Assembly (NCBI GenBank): GCA_964020085.1
Contig: OZ026603.1
Location: 26,819,889-26,883,888 of the forward strand
Source: Micromussa lordhowensis
Lineage: Eukaryota; Cnidaria; Anthozoa; Scleractinia; Lobophylliidae
Direction: 5' to 3'
Length of the DNA: 64,000 nucleotides
The notes under the pieces were generated by a model that had not been told where the DNA came from, made no database searches, and was given only the letters and a program-made list of their open reading frames with translations. The position numbers and the translations under genes are program-made. Position 1 is the stretch's first letter. Every line of letters starts with the position of its first letter. This document shows, piece after piece, positions 44,085 through 55,799 of the stretch.

Positions 44085-46360
44085 GTAATTTATTTGCATT
44101 TGTTGGAGTGACCTCCCGTGTTCCTTACTGTATACAAAGTTGTAAAATCTGTCCGTGATGCTTCGTAAATCTCTCTAATCATGACTGTCGGTTTTACACT
44201 GTTCATATCTACATTTATTTGCAGATTTTGATTTCCTGGAACCGCTTCGCAAGATCCCTGAAAGAAGCTTTCGAACTTTATTGGGAAGCTAAGCAGGTAA
44301 AAAGTGCGAACTGTTTTCAACATTAGATGATTTGACGATTGAAGTAGTTGTGCAAATCGAAGCTCTACTCTCTGTGTTGTGTGCATACATATCTACTATA
44401 TTTCAGCTTGTACGTTTGTTTGATTCTGTGTCTCAATGAAAACGACCTGATCAATTCCGTTGCACGTTTCTATTCTTTTCAATGGGGTTCATTCGCTGGT
44501 ATTGGTTGTTTTAGCTCTTCTTTTTGATGCTAATGAAGCGTGGAATTAATTCAGGCGTTCCCTGAATAATTGATTACTGAAGCTCATATATTTTCCTCAT
44601 TTCTACAGTTCCCAAAGGTCAATTTTAATTCGTTCAGTTGTAGCTAAACAGTTTCTTTCTGTTCATACATGCTTCTCGAATGTTGTCTTTGCGCAATAAT
44701 GGAGGTTGCGTGCAAAGCATGTGAAGAAATGGCCGCGGGCAGCACGTTTCAGTTGCATAAATAAACCAAACAAACTCTTTGATATTTTTTATGAACCGCT
44801 GCGGTTCGGTAAATATTCAAGGTGGAACATTATCGCCCTTTTGAAGTGTTTTGGCTTTGTCTTGTGCGAGAATTCACCGAGCGAGTTGTCCTTTTACAAA
44901 TAGTAAACGTGCTGTCCTTGTATGTACCACAGAGGTCACGCCATAATATCAATATGAGCTTTATTCCATGTAAATCCATTTAGCTCGCCATAAATTTCCA
45001 ATTTAAGCCGTTTTACTATGCAAGTGGTTGGAATATAGGCCGTTTCTTGGGCTGATAAGCTGGCAATTTAAATTTTGCAATGCACACCTAAATAAGCGTG
45101 GGCACGAGGCATGGCCTTTGTCATTTGATATGTGTTTGATATGTTCACAGCTTTTTTCTCTTGTTAAAAATGCTATCATGTTTCGTTTTTTTAACTTCCA
45201 TGTTTAGACCAGCTTTGTTTTATCCAATGATCTTTTTAGTAAACTTTTGTTTACTAATACCTTAAAGTAACACTGAGTGCTTAGCAAGGGTAGGGATGTT
45301 TTGACGTGTATTTCGACACTTAGTGTTGTTTTATGTATATAGGTGTTTATTCTAGGAGGGTACTTGATGGAGGGAAAAACAATGTACATTCAGTTGTAGG
45401 CTTACTTTGAACCCTTGTACTTCAACCAACATTGTAGAGTTTCTTCTTTGACTGGTTTACTTAAGTAAGTCTGTATATGTACTAACACAAGAAGTTCATA
45501 TTGTTTTTTTCATATAGGCTGAGGTGACATCCTGGTTTGAAGAACTACCAAGAAAGATAAAAAAGATTCCTTTCAAGGACACAGCCCTTGCTGCCATCCC
45601 ATTCCTGGCTTATCTCCTTGTTTATTCAAATTACTCTCTTCTTCGGAGAATTATAGGACTTGGAAAAGTGACTAAACCTAATCATACATTTCTACCATGG
45701 ATGGAGGTGTTAGTTTTTCACTGTTTTCCTCACCAGATGCTAGCAAAATTTGCACATCCTGCTCTGGACTGTATTGCCGCTGTACCATATTTATTTCACT
45801 TTGGTCTTCCGTTCCTGTTTATATTTTTCAAAGTGGCAAGCAATCGCAGCATTCGTGGAGTATTTCCTTTCCTCTGGTGTGCTGGCTGGGTGAATCTTGT
45901 CGCGACCATAATTCAATTCTTGTTTCCTACAGCGCCACCTTGGTATGTGGACTCTGTTGTGTTCAGTCCGAACGGCGATGTTCTCAAAGCAGCAGCAAAT
46001 GAAGCTGGATTTCATAGACTTGACGCAGCTCTTGGATTTCCGTTCTTTCACGGCATCTACGCTGCTTCTCCATTACCATTTGGAGCATTTCCTTCACTGC
46101 ATGTCGCATGGCCTGCAGTGATATTAGTTAGTGGACCTTGGATTAACGAAAAATTTGCCATGTTTCATGTTGTATGGATCACATGGGCTGCCCTTTATTC
46201 AAATCACCATTATGGCGTTGACGCAGTGGGAGGAATATTTTTGGTGTTTCTGGTTAATTTTATGATGCGCAAGGTGTGGTGCCCATTTCCTCTTGAGAAT
46301 GGCAAGAAGCCATCTTGTCATCTTTGTAGAGGAATGTCACCACCTTTACTGCAAGTTTAG
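44016..46360 (+). CDS. PAP2-superfamily membrane protein, AUR1/inositol phosphorylceramide synthase-like
   Basis: Exons 44016-44084, 44225-44296 and 45518-46360 join in phase 0 into 327 residues. The protein is predicted polytopic. It carries the lipid phosphatase/phosphotransferase signature as FGAFPSLH (about residues 235-242) and SNHHYGVD (275-282), with the catalytic histidines and the aspartate in place. TAPPWY and the aromatic stretch before FGAFPSLH resemble AUR1-type sphingolipid synthases, which move a phospho-headgroup between phospholipid and ceramide in Golgi membranes. By motif it fits the PAP2_3 group better than soluble or classical lipid phosphate phosphatases. The substrate is inferred, not shown. 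The N-terminal 47 residues, upstream of the membrane core, are hydrophilic and basic. The start is the first ATG in the only frame that joins through to exon 2. Confidence 0.85.
44225..44296 (+). CDS. PAP2-family gene exon 2
   Basis: 72 nt, acceptor TTTGCAG, donor CAG/GTAAAA. It encodes ILISWNRFARSLKEAFELYW and then EAKQ, an amphipathic basic segment. Confidence 0.8.
45518..46360 (+). CDS. PAP2-family gene exon 3 (catalytic core)
   Basis: Acceptor CATATAG. It carries all transmembrane segments and both catalytic motifs, and ends TTTAG at 46360. The tail has a small Cys-rich stretch (CHLC). Confidence 0.92.
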   Translation, partial: AEVTSWFEELPRKIKKIPFKDTALAAIPFLAYLLVYSNYSLLRRIIGLGKVTKPNHTFLPWMEVLVFHCFPHQMLAKFAHPALDCIAAVPYLFHFGLPFLFIFFKVASNRSIRGVFPFLWCAGWVNLVATIIQFLFPTAPPWYVDSVVFSPNGDVLKAAANEAGFHRLDAALGFPFFHGIYAASPLPFGAFPSLHVAWPAVILVSGPWINEKFAMFHVVWITWAALYSNHHYGVDAVGGIFLVFLVNFMMRKVWCPFPLENGKKPSCHLCRGMSPPLLQV

Positions 46361-49300
46361 TGATAGTACTAGTTTGAAATAGTTTATTAATTTAATATGG
46401 TAACTTATTGTCCCAGAGTGACATTTGTATTCTCACTCATGGCTGGCTATAGGTTTGCCTTGAATCTTTTTTGTTAGATGACTGAAGTCATGACTAGCTA
46501 GTATTTTGTTCCAGTTAATGACATCTTAGTTGTCTATTCAGTTGAAAACTGGTTACTACAATATCAGGTCAAGACGACTAGACAATTTTGCAGAGTTTGG
46601 TTTCACTTACTGTTCGAAAAAATTGAATAAATTATAGAGGTTTTCAAAGCCTAGTTTACTGAAAATGGTTATTCACAGAGGTGTTGAATATTGTTAGCAT
46701 GGTTAAATTTGACCAGAGAATCTTGAAGAAAAGATTATATCTTACAGAATTTTTTACACTAAATAGGTTAAATGCATAATAAGATAAGATAGTTTTTCAA
46801 AAATGTTATAATGCTGCACAATATAATATTCTAATGAATTTGATTGCAGTCATTCATGCAACACTGATTTAGATAGCCCTTTCAATGCATGGGACTTTAT
46901 TAAGAGTGTTCAAACGTTTTTGATAGTTAGCAAATTTTTATTTCAGTTATTACTACTAGTACAGCAATAGGTAGCTGTTTTGAGCAGGGGTTTCTTTAAG
47001 GGCTGGGCGGCAGGCAAATTGTCCAGCTGTGAGGATGATTTCTCCCGGCTAGCTTGACCATCTAGCAGAAAGTTCTCTTATCAAGAAGTTCATTTCAAAT
47101 AGTTTTGCCTGCCTGTGAAAAACAGTTGTCATTCTACTTAGAGCATTAATAAAACCCCTGGTTTTGAGTTATTTTGTTTATCTGTTGTGTAAGTTTTTTT
47201 AATTAAAAATTGCACTTTTTATCAGTCCCTTGGTTGTATAATCAATAATATCATTCATTGGGTTTGAATAATTTCATCAAGAAAGTGGGCAAAAGGTTAA
47301 GCCATTTATGTTACAATATTTGTTTTTGGTAGTGTGGTCTTTCTACAGAAGAACTACATTAGCTGCCAATTTTCACAGGAAAGAATTAAATTCTTGTTTA
47401 ATAGTCAGTGACCATTCTGAGTTTCTTCATACGGGTTTATGCTGTCTCCTCTGATAGCCATTATGTGTTTCTTGCAAAACTTGTGTCGTAAATTCATGAA
47501 ATACACTGTATGTCACCATTCCTTAAAACTACAACATTTAGTTCACACAGTTTAAACAGTTTCAGAAGTAGATACACATTTTATGCTGCTTTAGCTATTG
47601 TACTTATTTGTCAGCTTGCTTTTTTCAGTCGTTAGCAGACTCTCTATTTAAAGAGGTCAGTTGTGCAACACTTCTCATTGCTAGCATAGTTAAGACGGAT
47701 TCCGCTCAAGGTTCAAGCAATAAGTGCAAAAATTATTTACTAAAAATGTACTCATGACACGGTAACTTTTTTAATACTGTTTAACGCATCTCACTAATTC
47801 ATTTCTCTAGGTGACCCCGCAATTAAATCTCCAAGCATTCTCGAGGAAATTAATGTAAAACCTTGTAAGAATGCTTAATGCGAGTGTAATTCTGTTTTCA
47901 ACTAATGCGAAATGTCCGTTTTAACTGAACTATAGATAACTTGAAGTTCATTTTTCCCTCGGGGGGTCAGCTTGAGAACTTAAATCTCAATAAGACCTTC
48001 TTACTTTTATCCAAAATATTACCATGCTAAGAGGGTTTTTTGGTAACTTAATTTTTGCCATTATTGCTCGAATGTTGTGCGGAAATCGTCTTAATTTACA
48101 GCAGCAAAAATAATTTCGTTCAAACAATTCGGATTTAGAACAAGATTTTGTTAAGAAAATGTTATAAAAAATAAAAGCTTACTGGATTGGTCTCGGCAAG
48201 TGTGTCACCTTTTATTTAGCCAGACAGAAATAAATTCAACAAACATTCAACTTGCTAGTCGATGGGTAGGCCCTCTGCTAGAGAAATAGATAGGAGGAGG
48301 AGGTCTTCACTCTCTCTCTCATCCCTCATCGCCCCCAGTGAGTTGCCTCATGGCTCATGCCTCACCGCATGTATAACCCATCCCCTTCTCATACCTACAA
48401 CTCTGTTCAGGAGAATGTTTTAAGTTGAGGTAATAAAAAAGTTGTTGCCAAGAGGGGGTTCAACTGGGATTGAAAGTGCCTGCTAGGATAGGCATGACAG
48501 TGCAACCTAATCTCTATCTTGTTCCCAGGGCTTATTTTGGAAATCCATCCAAATATATTGGAGTCGGGGTGGTGCACGGGCAGGGCAGTTGTACAGCCCC
48601 ACCCTTTGAACACAAATCGCCGTTTGCTGGAAATTTTGATATCAATAGATGTTTTTGAACCAGTGTATATTTTACTTGGGCATGCTCCTACAACTGGTCA
48701 CCCAAAATGAGTAGCCATGGGAACAGACATGAGTGAGTGTCATGGTCGCGCAGCCTCTCTTGTCCCAGTTCATTACGTACTCTCTTTTCCTCTTGCGGTG
48801 CACTGGGCGAGCGTCTAGACGTGTAAACAAGACCCCAACATACAAAGTTAAAATGGCGGCCCTTGAAGATTCCCAGCCCGTACTGCGCACTCTCGAGAGT
48901 TTGTTTACGTTTTTTGTTTTGTTTCATGTAAGACGTCACAAAATGTAACATTTCGCAACTAGTTATTCAATGTTTCATGTCCACCGCCATTATAGATGCG
49001 AAGCTTTATGCTTCGTTCTCTCTGACATCACTTGATATCCTTGATGAAACGAATTCGTAACGAGTATGATTCGTATTTCATCGAGTGAGACTCACAAACA
49101 TTGGGGTGCTGAGACTGCGCAGTACGGACTGGAGATCAACTTTAACAGAACAGTGTTATTTCCTCCATCCTCCATAGAGGACATAATTACATTTGTGAAT
49201 AAACCAGCTATTAAGATCAGCTATCGATTGCGTATTCAAAGTAACTGCCTGTAATTTCTCAGGAAGGCGACGATAAATTCAAACCTTGTTTTAAAATAGG

Positions 49301-50748
49301 CCTTACGATAACCTTGAAAATCCAAATTTCAGATCCAGGCTGAAAATAAGTGACGATACATTGTGTTTAGGCTTCGGGTCTTGATACAAAAGATGCCACT
49401 CGTCTTCGAAGTCTCTAATGGTGTACACAAGAGGTTCGAAAGGTGTACTGAACTGTTCTAATCTGTTGCTTTCATTTTGGTGAATCTAAAGTCTTTGGCT
49501 CCCTCCAACATCTATAATGTGTATTTTCTGTCAAGGCTGGACAGAAATTATGAGGTAGAAAACCAGTAGGTAACACAGTATGAAGAATAAACTTGAATAA
49601 ATCAAGTGAAAACAAGAGGGAATCTACCGCGCTTCCTGCGTGAATACAACCAATGACGTCACAAGGTCCTTAAACTCGGACACGGTTTTGCTCCGTAAAG
49701 CGGATTTCGGCAGCTAAAAACAACACTTTTCGTTTAGATTAGACAAACATAAAGTTCACCATGATTATAAGCACGTTTGAAACTATAAATTGGGCGAATA
49801 AAAGGGGATACGAAAATTTGTTTTCAGTGGCACTTTAAAGACACAACAGTTACATAACAGTCGTATCAGTCGCAAACTCATAATTCAGTAAATAAGCTTG
49901 GTGACACTTTCATTAGCTGTAACAATTTTCCTTTTAAAACGGGAACTTGTTCACCTAAGATTAAAACGTTTTTAATCTGGCCTAATTTTCCGTTATTGCT
50001 ACTTTGCCAATTGAAACGACCATTTCAGTCGCCGCCAATACTTTAAAGTCGAACTTTTTCAGGCGAACAAACAAACCCCGCGGGCTAGCCGATGTTTGTT
50101 TCGTTCTAGTTTTGAAAGTGATTATGGATAAGATATGGATAAGAAAAAGTGTCCGTAACTCAAAATTGTGTTAGGCCATTAGTGATGCGAGTTTTCCATG
50201 TTATCAGTTGTTAAATGAAGAACTTTTTTTAAGAAAATTCGCTAAATAAGAGGTTAAAAGTGTATCAAAAGCAAGTGGTCAAACCGCGATATATAACGAG
50301 TTATAAATCAACAATCAATTTGGACAAGCAAGTTGTCTCGCGATCGGGAAAAAAGAACTCGATATTTTCATTCAAGTCCGGAAATGATAAAAGCGGCATT
50401 AAGATAGGTTAATGTGTACAAACTTCTCTATAATGACACGTTTCCCGACTGAATCCATAGACAGTAAATTTTGTTTTCTTTGTCAGTGCTGAGGAAAAAT
50501 GTCGCGCACAAAATCGTATTGATAGTCGAGCATTCCCTTTTCAAAATGGCAAGAGTTACTCATATGGACGATTTGAACCTCTCCGATTGATTATATTTCA
50601 TTACTTTCTCGAGGGAGAAGAAAGAACAGAGCCTACACCTTTTTTCTGAGCAAGTTTCGATAGAAGACACACCCAAGTAGCGGTGTAAGCTTTTCTTGGT
50701 GAAGTTGATTTTGTCAGCAACTTGATAAAATTGAGTCGGGATACCGAA
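46361..50748. other. 3' flank of the PAP2-family gene and intergenic region
   Basis: Long AT-rich sequence. AATAAA at 46626-46631, 266 bases past the stop, is a plausible poly(A) signal. Segments near 48470-48900 look repeat-derived (CAACCTAATCTCTATCTTGT and CTGCGCACTCTCGAG). No further gene seen. The last part should hold the promoter of the RTK starting at 50749. Confidence 0.4.
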
Positions 50749-52552
50749 ATGGACAGCCGGTTCTCGGGTGCGGTTCTCTTCTCTGCGTTTCATTTGCTAT
50801 ACTTAATAATTTGTCAGCATTTGCAATTGTTGCTTGCTCATGAGGGAGATGTGTCGTCTCAAACCACCGAGTGTAGTTACACGTCAAACTACTGCAATTT
50901 ATCATGCTTACAAGAACTTGGTGCGAATTTTGACATTCCCTTGGTTGCGGTGAATTGTTCGGTAAGGAACTTGACCGAATTCCCAGTAGGTTTGCCTATA
51001 AATACTGGAAAGCTTGTGCTCGACTTCAACTCGATTCCTAGATTAAATGTTGATGAAATGAAAAAGATTCGATATCTTAAAGAACTGATGATCGAGGGAA
51101 ACAGCATTACGTTTATCCGCGAAGATACTTTTCAAAGTAATGTCTTTTTGCAAAGGTTGAATATGGGAGGAAACAAACTCCATGATCTTGCCTCAGGAGT
51201 TTTTAAAGGATTGCAAAAATTATTGCAGCTATATCTTTATCGAAATTGTATTTCTCGATTAAGGAGTGGAACGTTTGATAATCTAATATCTCTAATTAAT
51301 CTTGATTTGAGCGAGAACAGCATTCTCGTAATCGACAATGGAGCGTTTGCAGGTCTTCGACACTTAAGATATCTAGACCTGTCGGGAAATAAGCTTGGTA
51401 AAATCTTCCATGTACATTTCAGCGAACTTTCGTCATTAACAGCATTGAATCTTAGCTTCAACGAAATCAGTTTTCTTGAATCTGAAGCTTCTTCCAATTC
51501 CTTGCAGTTTAAAATCCTGAACCTTAGTCATAATAACTTAACTAGTCTACCAAAGGAGGTTTTTAAACCAATGAAGGGGTTAGCGCATCTTGATCTCAGT
51601 AACAACCCTATAGAGTTTATTCCTTTAGAGATTTTTTCTAGTTTGCGTGGTTTGAAATTCCTAAACTTGAGCTCTTCCGGCGTTCGAGTATTTCATGGTA
51701 CACATCTCAAGACAATTTTGCCTCATTTGAGAATTTACGTACATCACAACCCTTTGGACTGCACTTGTGATATGCGGTGGCTTAAAGAATGGTTTCACGG
51801 CAACACTTATCGAAACAGCACATTTCTCGACAGTTCAGAAGTGAGATGTAAATATCCTAGCAAGTTGAGAGGAAGGTCGCTCTTGAGTTTAAACCTGACA
51901 GACTTAACCTGCTCGTGTGAATACTGCCAGAGGTCCTCGATGTGTGTTCCTGGTGGGAAAACCTGCAAATGCGCAAACAAGTTGGCCGCGATGCTATCAT
52001 GTTCTGACACCTGTGAATTCAACGACACCAGTAGAATCGCACCACACGAAATGATGTGTAGTTTTTCGCAAGGCAAGTGTTTCTGTTCCAACATGTCTGA
52101 GCTTTGTGTGGACAATGCTTATCTTACCTTCTCGAACCTCAGTTCACGGTGTGCCTGTAAAACCGGTTACCAAGGCAACGGATTCCTCAACTGTACCGAC
52201 GTTGATGAGTGTGTGCACGCGCGTAACGTCTGCCACAGCGATGCTGACTGCATCAACACCGTGGGCTCGTATCGATGCGTTTGCCTTGAGGGTTACCTTG
52301 GAGACGGAGTGACCTGTCACTCAATCAAGCATCGTAAGATGGTTGCTATCGCTACCACCACACTTTCCCTTGTCACATTTGCGGCACTCATCAGCATGCT
52401 GATATTTTGCTTCGCTCCCAAAAGAATACAACAGATCAAAGAAGCGAAAAAATCTACTGAGAGAAGAAGGAGGAAAAAACAATCTACCAGGCGATATGTG
52501 GACTTGTATAAAATCCATGAGCTCAGATTCACTAATACTGCTTGTACAATAG
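50749..52552 (+). CDS. RTK-1 exon 1 (entire ectodomain, membrane helix, juxtamembrane)
   Basis: A single 1804-nt exon carries the signal peptide, LRRs, EGF and transmembrane segment. It ends one base into a codon before GTAAGA. Read-through into the intron would add 13 codons and stop at 52593, giving a membrane receptor without a kinase. Confidence 0.93.
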
Positions 52553-52883
52553 GTAAGAGTTGTATTGATCGAGAAAAGTATCGCTTTGAATGATTATAGG
52601 GCGTCATTTTCCTGGGTATCTTTTGTGGGAAGCTAGACTACTGCGGATATCCCCTCCCCCACAGTATGTTGTCCCAGTACTTACTTATTGGTGAAACAAA
52701 AGAAGACCGAAGCGAGACTAAAACCTCAGTTCAGAGAAAAACACAAAGATAAATTAAGTCAGTCGAATTCTGGAAACACTTGACTCAGTTAGTTTAGTCT
52801 TCTGCGTCTCGAGGCGTGCAATCAGCTCAAATAAGGAGAGGGAAAATTGATTCAGTAATATTGAGCTTTTTTCCCTGTACGAC

Positions 52884-52915
<32 letters not shown>

Positions 52916-54514
52916 GGCTTTATTTAAAGAGGGTAAAAACACTTTAACAGTAGTCCTGAGACACTGATGACTCTGTGGCCCTCGAAAAATATTACAATTG
53001 CAAATATAAATTCTACAACTAATAGCAATAAATATTACCGCTACCAAAGAAAAATGACTGCTGTTAACGGGTCCACCAAGACAACAATAACAAGATAAAT
53101 ACAAACACACACCTCTTATTGGTTTTTGGCAGAAGAAGCTACGAGAGTGGACGAGTGGGAAATTCCCCGAGAAAAGTTGCACACCTTCACAGCAATCGGC
53201 GAAGGAGCCTTTGGAGTAGTAATGGAAGGGGCTTGGGATTCAGGTAATTACTTCTTGTATTCACCGCTGTTCCACTGAAACCGTAGAAATAACTAAAAAT
53301 AAGTGTTTCTGATGTGTTACATACTGTGAACAGCATGGGGGAAACGAATGCATAACAAAAAAAACTTTAAGAACACAAAATAACTCTTTCCTTTTACCAC
53401 TTCAGCAAGAACTTCACCAAAGCCCGTCTTTGAATGTAAGCGTCACTAGAAAATTACAGTGAAAAGACAGTCTTAATGAAAAAATAACCACTGACAGCAA
53501 AATGTGTTGTTTGACTCGATTGTTTTAGATGAAGGGACCACAAAAGTCGCAGTTAAGACTTTAAAACCCGATGCCGATCGTCATGACTACAAAGACTTGA
53601 TGGCGGAGCTGTCAATAATGAAACAAGCCGGAAGCCATCCCAATATCGTCAGCCTCTTAGGGGCATGCTCCGTGGACGGACCGCTGTACTTGGTGATGGA
53701 GCTGGTTTCTGGCGGGAACCTGTTGGCTTTCCTTAGAAAGAGCAGGTGTCAAGACCCACACTACATAAACATTGCATCGTCACTGAATGAACGAGGATTG
53801 TTGAAAATTGCAAAGGACGTATCTAATGGAATGAATTATCTCAGCAGCTTGAACCTGGTACACCGAGACCTGGCTGCAAGAAATGTGTTACTCACGGAAG
53901 ATCAAGTGGCCAAAGTGACAGATTTCGGGCTCGCACGGGATGTACAATTGGAGGGTATTTACACGAAGACTACAACTGCCGGTAGACTTCCGGTGAAATG
54001 GATGGCACCCGAGTCTATACGATTTCATATTTACACCTCCAAGTCTGATGTTTGGTCATTTGGAGTGTTGTTATGGGAAATTATCTCGATTGGAGAATGT
54101 CCTTATCCGGGAATCCCAGCACGCTTGTTAGCGAGAAAGCTTATGATTGGCTATCGCATGAAAAAGCCCACTCAGTGCTCCGATGACGTATACGAGGTGA
54201 TGAAAGCCTGCTGGCAGATAGACGCGGAAGCGAGGCCCACTTTTGCTGAGCTGGCAAATATTTTACACGAATTTCTCGCACGGACAGGGCGGGCGTATAT
54301 CAACTTGGGAGGGCCAGAGGCTCATTTGGAACAGGGTCCAGCAAATTCTGACCACTTCACGTGCGAGATTAAAGATGACGAAAGTAGCGTGACCGAAAGT
54401 TTAGACGACCTGGATTCTGCGCAGATTCAAAATGCTGTGGCAGAAGGACTCGCGAGCATGCCACTGCCCGAATTTGAGACAGAATTATCCAAATATGTTA
54501 CAACTAAGTTGTAA
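50749..54514 (+). CDS. Receptor tyrosine kinase with LRR and EGF ectodomain (RTK-1)
   Basis: Exons 50749-52552, 53133-53243 and 53529-54514 give 966 residues; an optional 30-nt exon at 53406-53435 would give 976. Order: signal peptide; Cys-rich cap near 42-54; leucine-rich repeats about 85-330; LRR C-terminal cap 338-388 ([15 protein letters not shown]); Cys-rich EGF-like region; calcium-binding-type EGF 484-523 (DVDEC to DGVTC); transmembrane helix about 531-555; basic juxtamembrane; kinase. The kinase has GEGAFG, VAVK Lys648, HRDLAARN Asp752, DFG Asp770 and WMAPES, so it should be active. HRDLAARN marks a receptor-type tyrosine kinase. YINI (717) and YINL (895) are potential SH2-docking sites. 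The start is the first ATG, giving a clean signal peptide. LRR plus EGF on a tyrosine kinase is unusual; Trk receptors pair LRR with immunoglobulin domains. Confidence 0.92.
52884..53095 (-). mobile_element. Probable LINE 3' end in reverse, with (TAA)n tail
   Basis: (TAA)n at 52884-52915 is followed by GGCTTTATTTAAAGAGGG. Read on the minus strand this is a short retrotransposon 3' UTR ending in a (TTA)n-type tail. It sits in RTK-1 intron 1. No coding part remains. Confidence 0.45.
53133..53243 (+). CDS. RTK-1 exon 2 (glycine-rich loop)
   Basis: 111 nt, phase 1 at both ends, acceptor TTTTTGGCAG, donor CAG/GTAATT. It encodes [14 protein letters not shown] and [19 protein letters not shown]-2 has a counterpart exon of 126 nt with DEWEIPRDHL and GEGQFG. 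Confidence 0.92.
53406..53435 (+). CDS. Candidate 30-nt microexon of RTK-1 (alternative)
   Basis: A strong pyrimidine tract and acceptor (CTTTTACCACTTCAG) and a consensus donor (GAAT/GTAAGC) flank 30 nt that enter and leave in phase 1, matching exons 2 and 3. Inclusion would read [11 protein letters not shown] in the loop between kinase strands 2 and 3, where FGFR- and RET-type kinases also carry several extra residues. Transcript data would show whether it is used. Confidence 0.6.
53529..54514 (+). CDS. RTK-1 exon 3 (kinase core and tail)
   Basis: Acceptor TGTTTTAG. It holds VAVKTLK, the kinase insert with [30 protein letters not shown] and the SDVWSFG motif, then a 70-residue acidic tail with YINL. 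Stop TAA at 54512-54514. Confidence 0.95.
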
Positions 54515-54589
54515 ATACTCAAACTTAGAAGAAATCAACGTTTCCTCTGGCAGTGAGCTCGTTATTCATCGTTACCTTTGAAGGAACTA

Positions 54590-54802
54590 CGTCACGGTTT
54601 GCTAATCTTGAAAAGTTTAGCGTTCGTCGTTTGCAATCCGTGTTAATCTTCTCCATTCTTAACCATCCTTGTTCCTTTATGGTTTATTATTATCTCTTTG
54701 GTGTTTTTCTATCTTAGTAAGCTATTATTTCCTTCAGTTTAAAGATAATTTTGTATGAGGCAAAAATAACTCAAAGTATCATGACCGAGCGCCTTTAAAT
54801 TT
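54590..54802 (+). repeat. Dispersed ~200-bp repeat, copy C
   Basis: Shares TTAACCATCCTTGTTCCTTT, TTTCTATCTTAGTAA and AAAATAACTCAAA with the copy at 2060-2276. It lies just after the RTK-1 stop and so may be part of its 3' UTR. Confidence 0.78.
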
Positions 54803-55342
54803 GAAGCAATCCGCAACATTCCAAGATATTCATTGAGGGCCTGACTCGCAAAATGCACCTAAATATCCTATCAGAATCAGGCCCCTTTGTCAGGTGAACA
54901 TCGTGTTTTGATTGTAGGATGGTTTTGCTTTGGTGCAGCGTAAATCTTATCATTTTGACCCCCACCCCACCTCGTTGCCATGGCTTGATTGCAACAAGAT
55001 GGCAGGATCAGGATTTGAAGCCGTGTTGGTAGAAAATCTGGAAAATTGAAAACTTCCAGTAGTCTTTTTTTCCTGTCCATATTTGTGCGATCCGTCGAAT
55101 ATTGGGAAAGAGAGTTATCCACCTAAAAATATAGTACGGATTACCCACAATTTGCGAGAATACACTGTAGGCAAAGTTGACGTGACCGGTTACCAGTCCT
55201 TGACTTGTTTAAATTTCTTCTTAAGTACGTACCTCCGCTGCATGCCGTTGTGTGACTTGTTCCAGGAACCGCCCATTTCGGTCAGCGGTGACCGAAAATC
55301 TTGATTACAGTGAGGTTCCAGTCTGATTGTACGCATGCGTTC

Positions 55343-55496
55343 AATAGACCATTTCCGATATTAAAATTCTAACTTGGCTCCGAGGCTTGGGAGAATGAAA
55401 CAAAAAAAAATCACATCGAGGTTGATGGATGAATAATGAATTTCCTCCAAGCCTCGGAGCCATGTTAGAATTTTAATATATCGGAAATGGCCTATT
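55343..55496. mobile_element. MITE family 3, copy 2
   Basis: Arms ATAGACCATTTCCGATAT and ATATCGGAAATGGCCTAT are complementary, and the match continues inward through GGCTCCGAGGCTTGG and CCAAGCCTCGGAGCC. Flanking TTCA on both sides may be the target duplication. The interior is very short. Confidence 0.7.
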
Positions 55497-55793
55497 TCAA
55501 AAAGAGTTTCATAACATGCGGAAAGAGAGCAATCGCTGTGAATTATGCTGGGTCACCTCGCGATTGTTCACAGAGGTATCGATTTCTTGGCGCTGGCCAA
55601 ATGGATCGCGGGGACCTGGGAACAAAATTTCATTGCGACCTGATTTATGTACGCAGTGAGGATGGCAGAAAACGTAACCTTGGATATTTTTAATAGTAAA
55701 CGGGAGAACAGGACGTTCACGGTTACAGAATGCGTTGGAGGAAAACAAGCGGAGATTACAAAACTTCACTCTCGTTCTCATTTTGTGCTTAAT

Positions 55794-55799
55794 TTTATT
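55794..55799 (-). promoter_or_regulatory. Candidate polyadenylation signal of RTK-2
   Basis: AATAAA on the minus strand, about 560 bases after the stop codon. Confidence 0.28.

Noticed and set aside
45524..45526. Start of the PAP2-family protein at this GTG
   Set aside because: It is an internal Val codon. Two upstream exons with an ATG at 44016 join in phase through consensus splice sites.
50722..50724. Start of RTK-1 at this TTG
   Set aside because: TTG is not a usual nuclear start. The ATG at 50749 gives a proper signal peptide.
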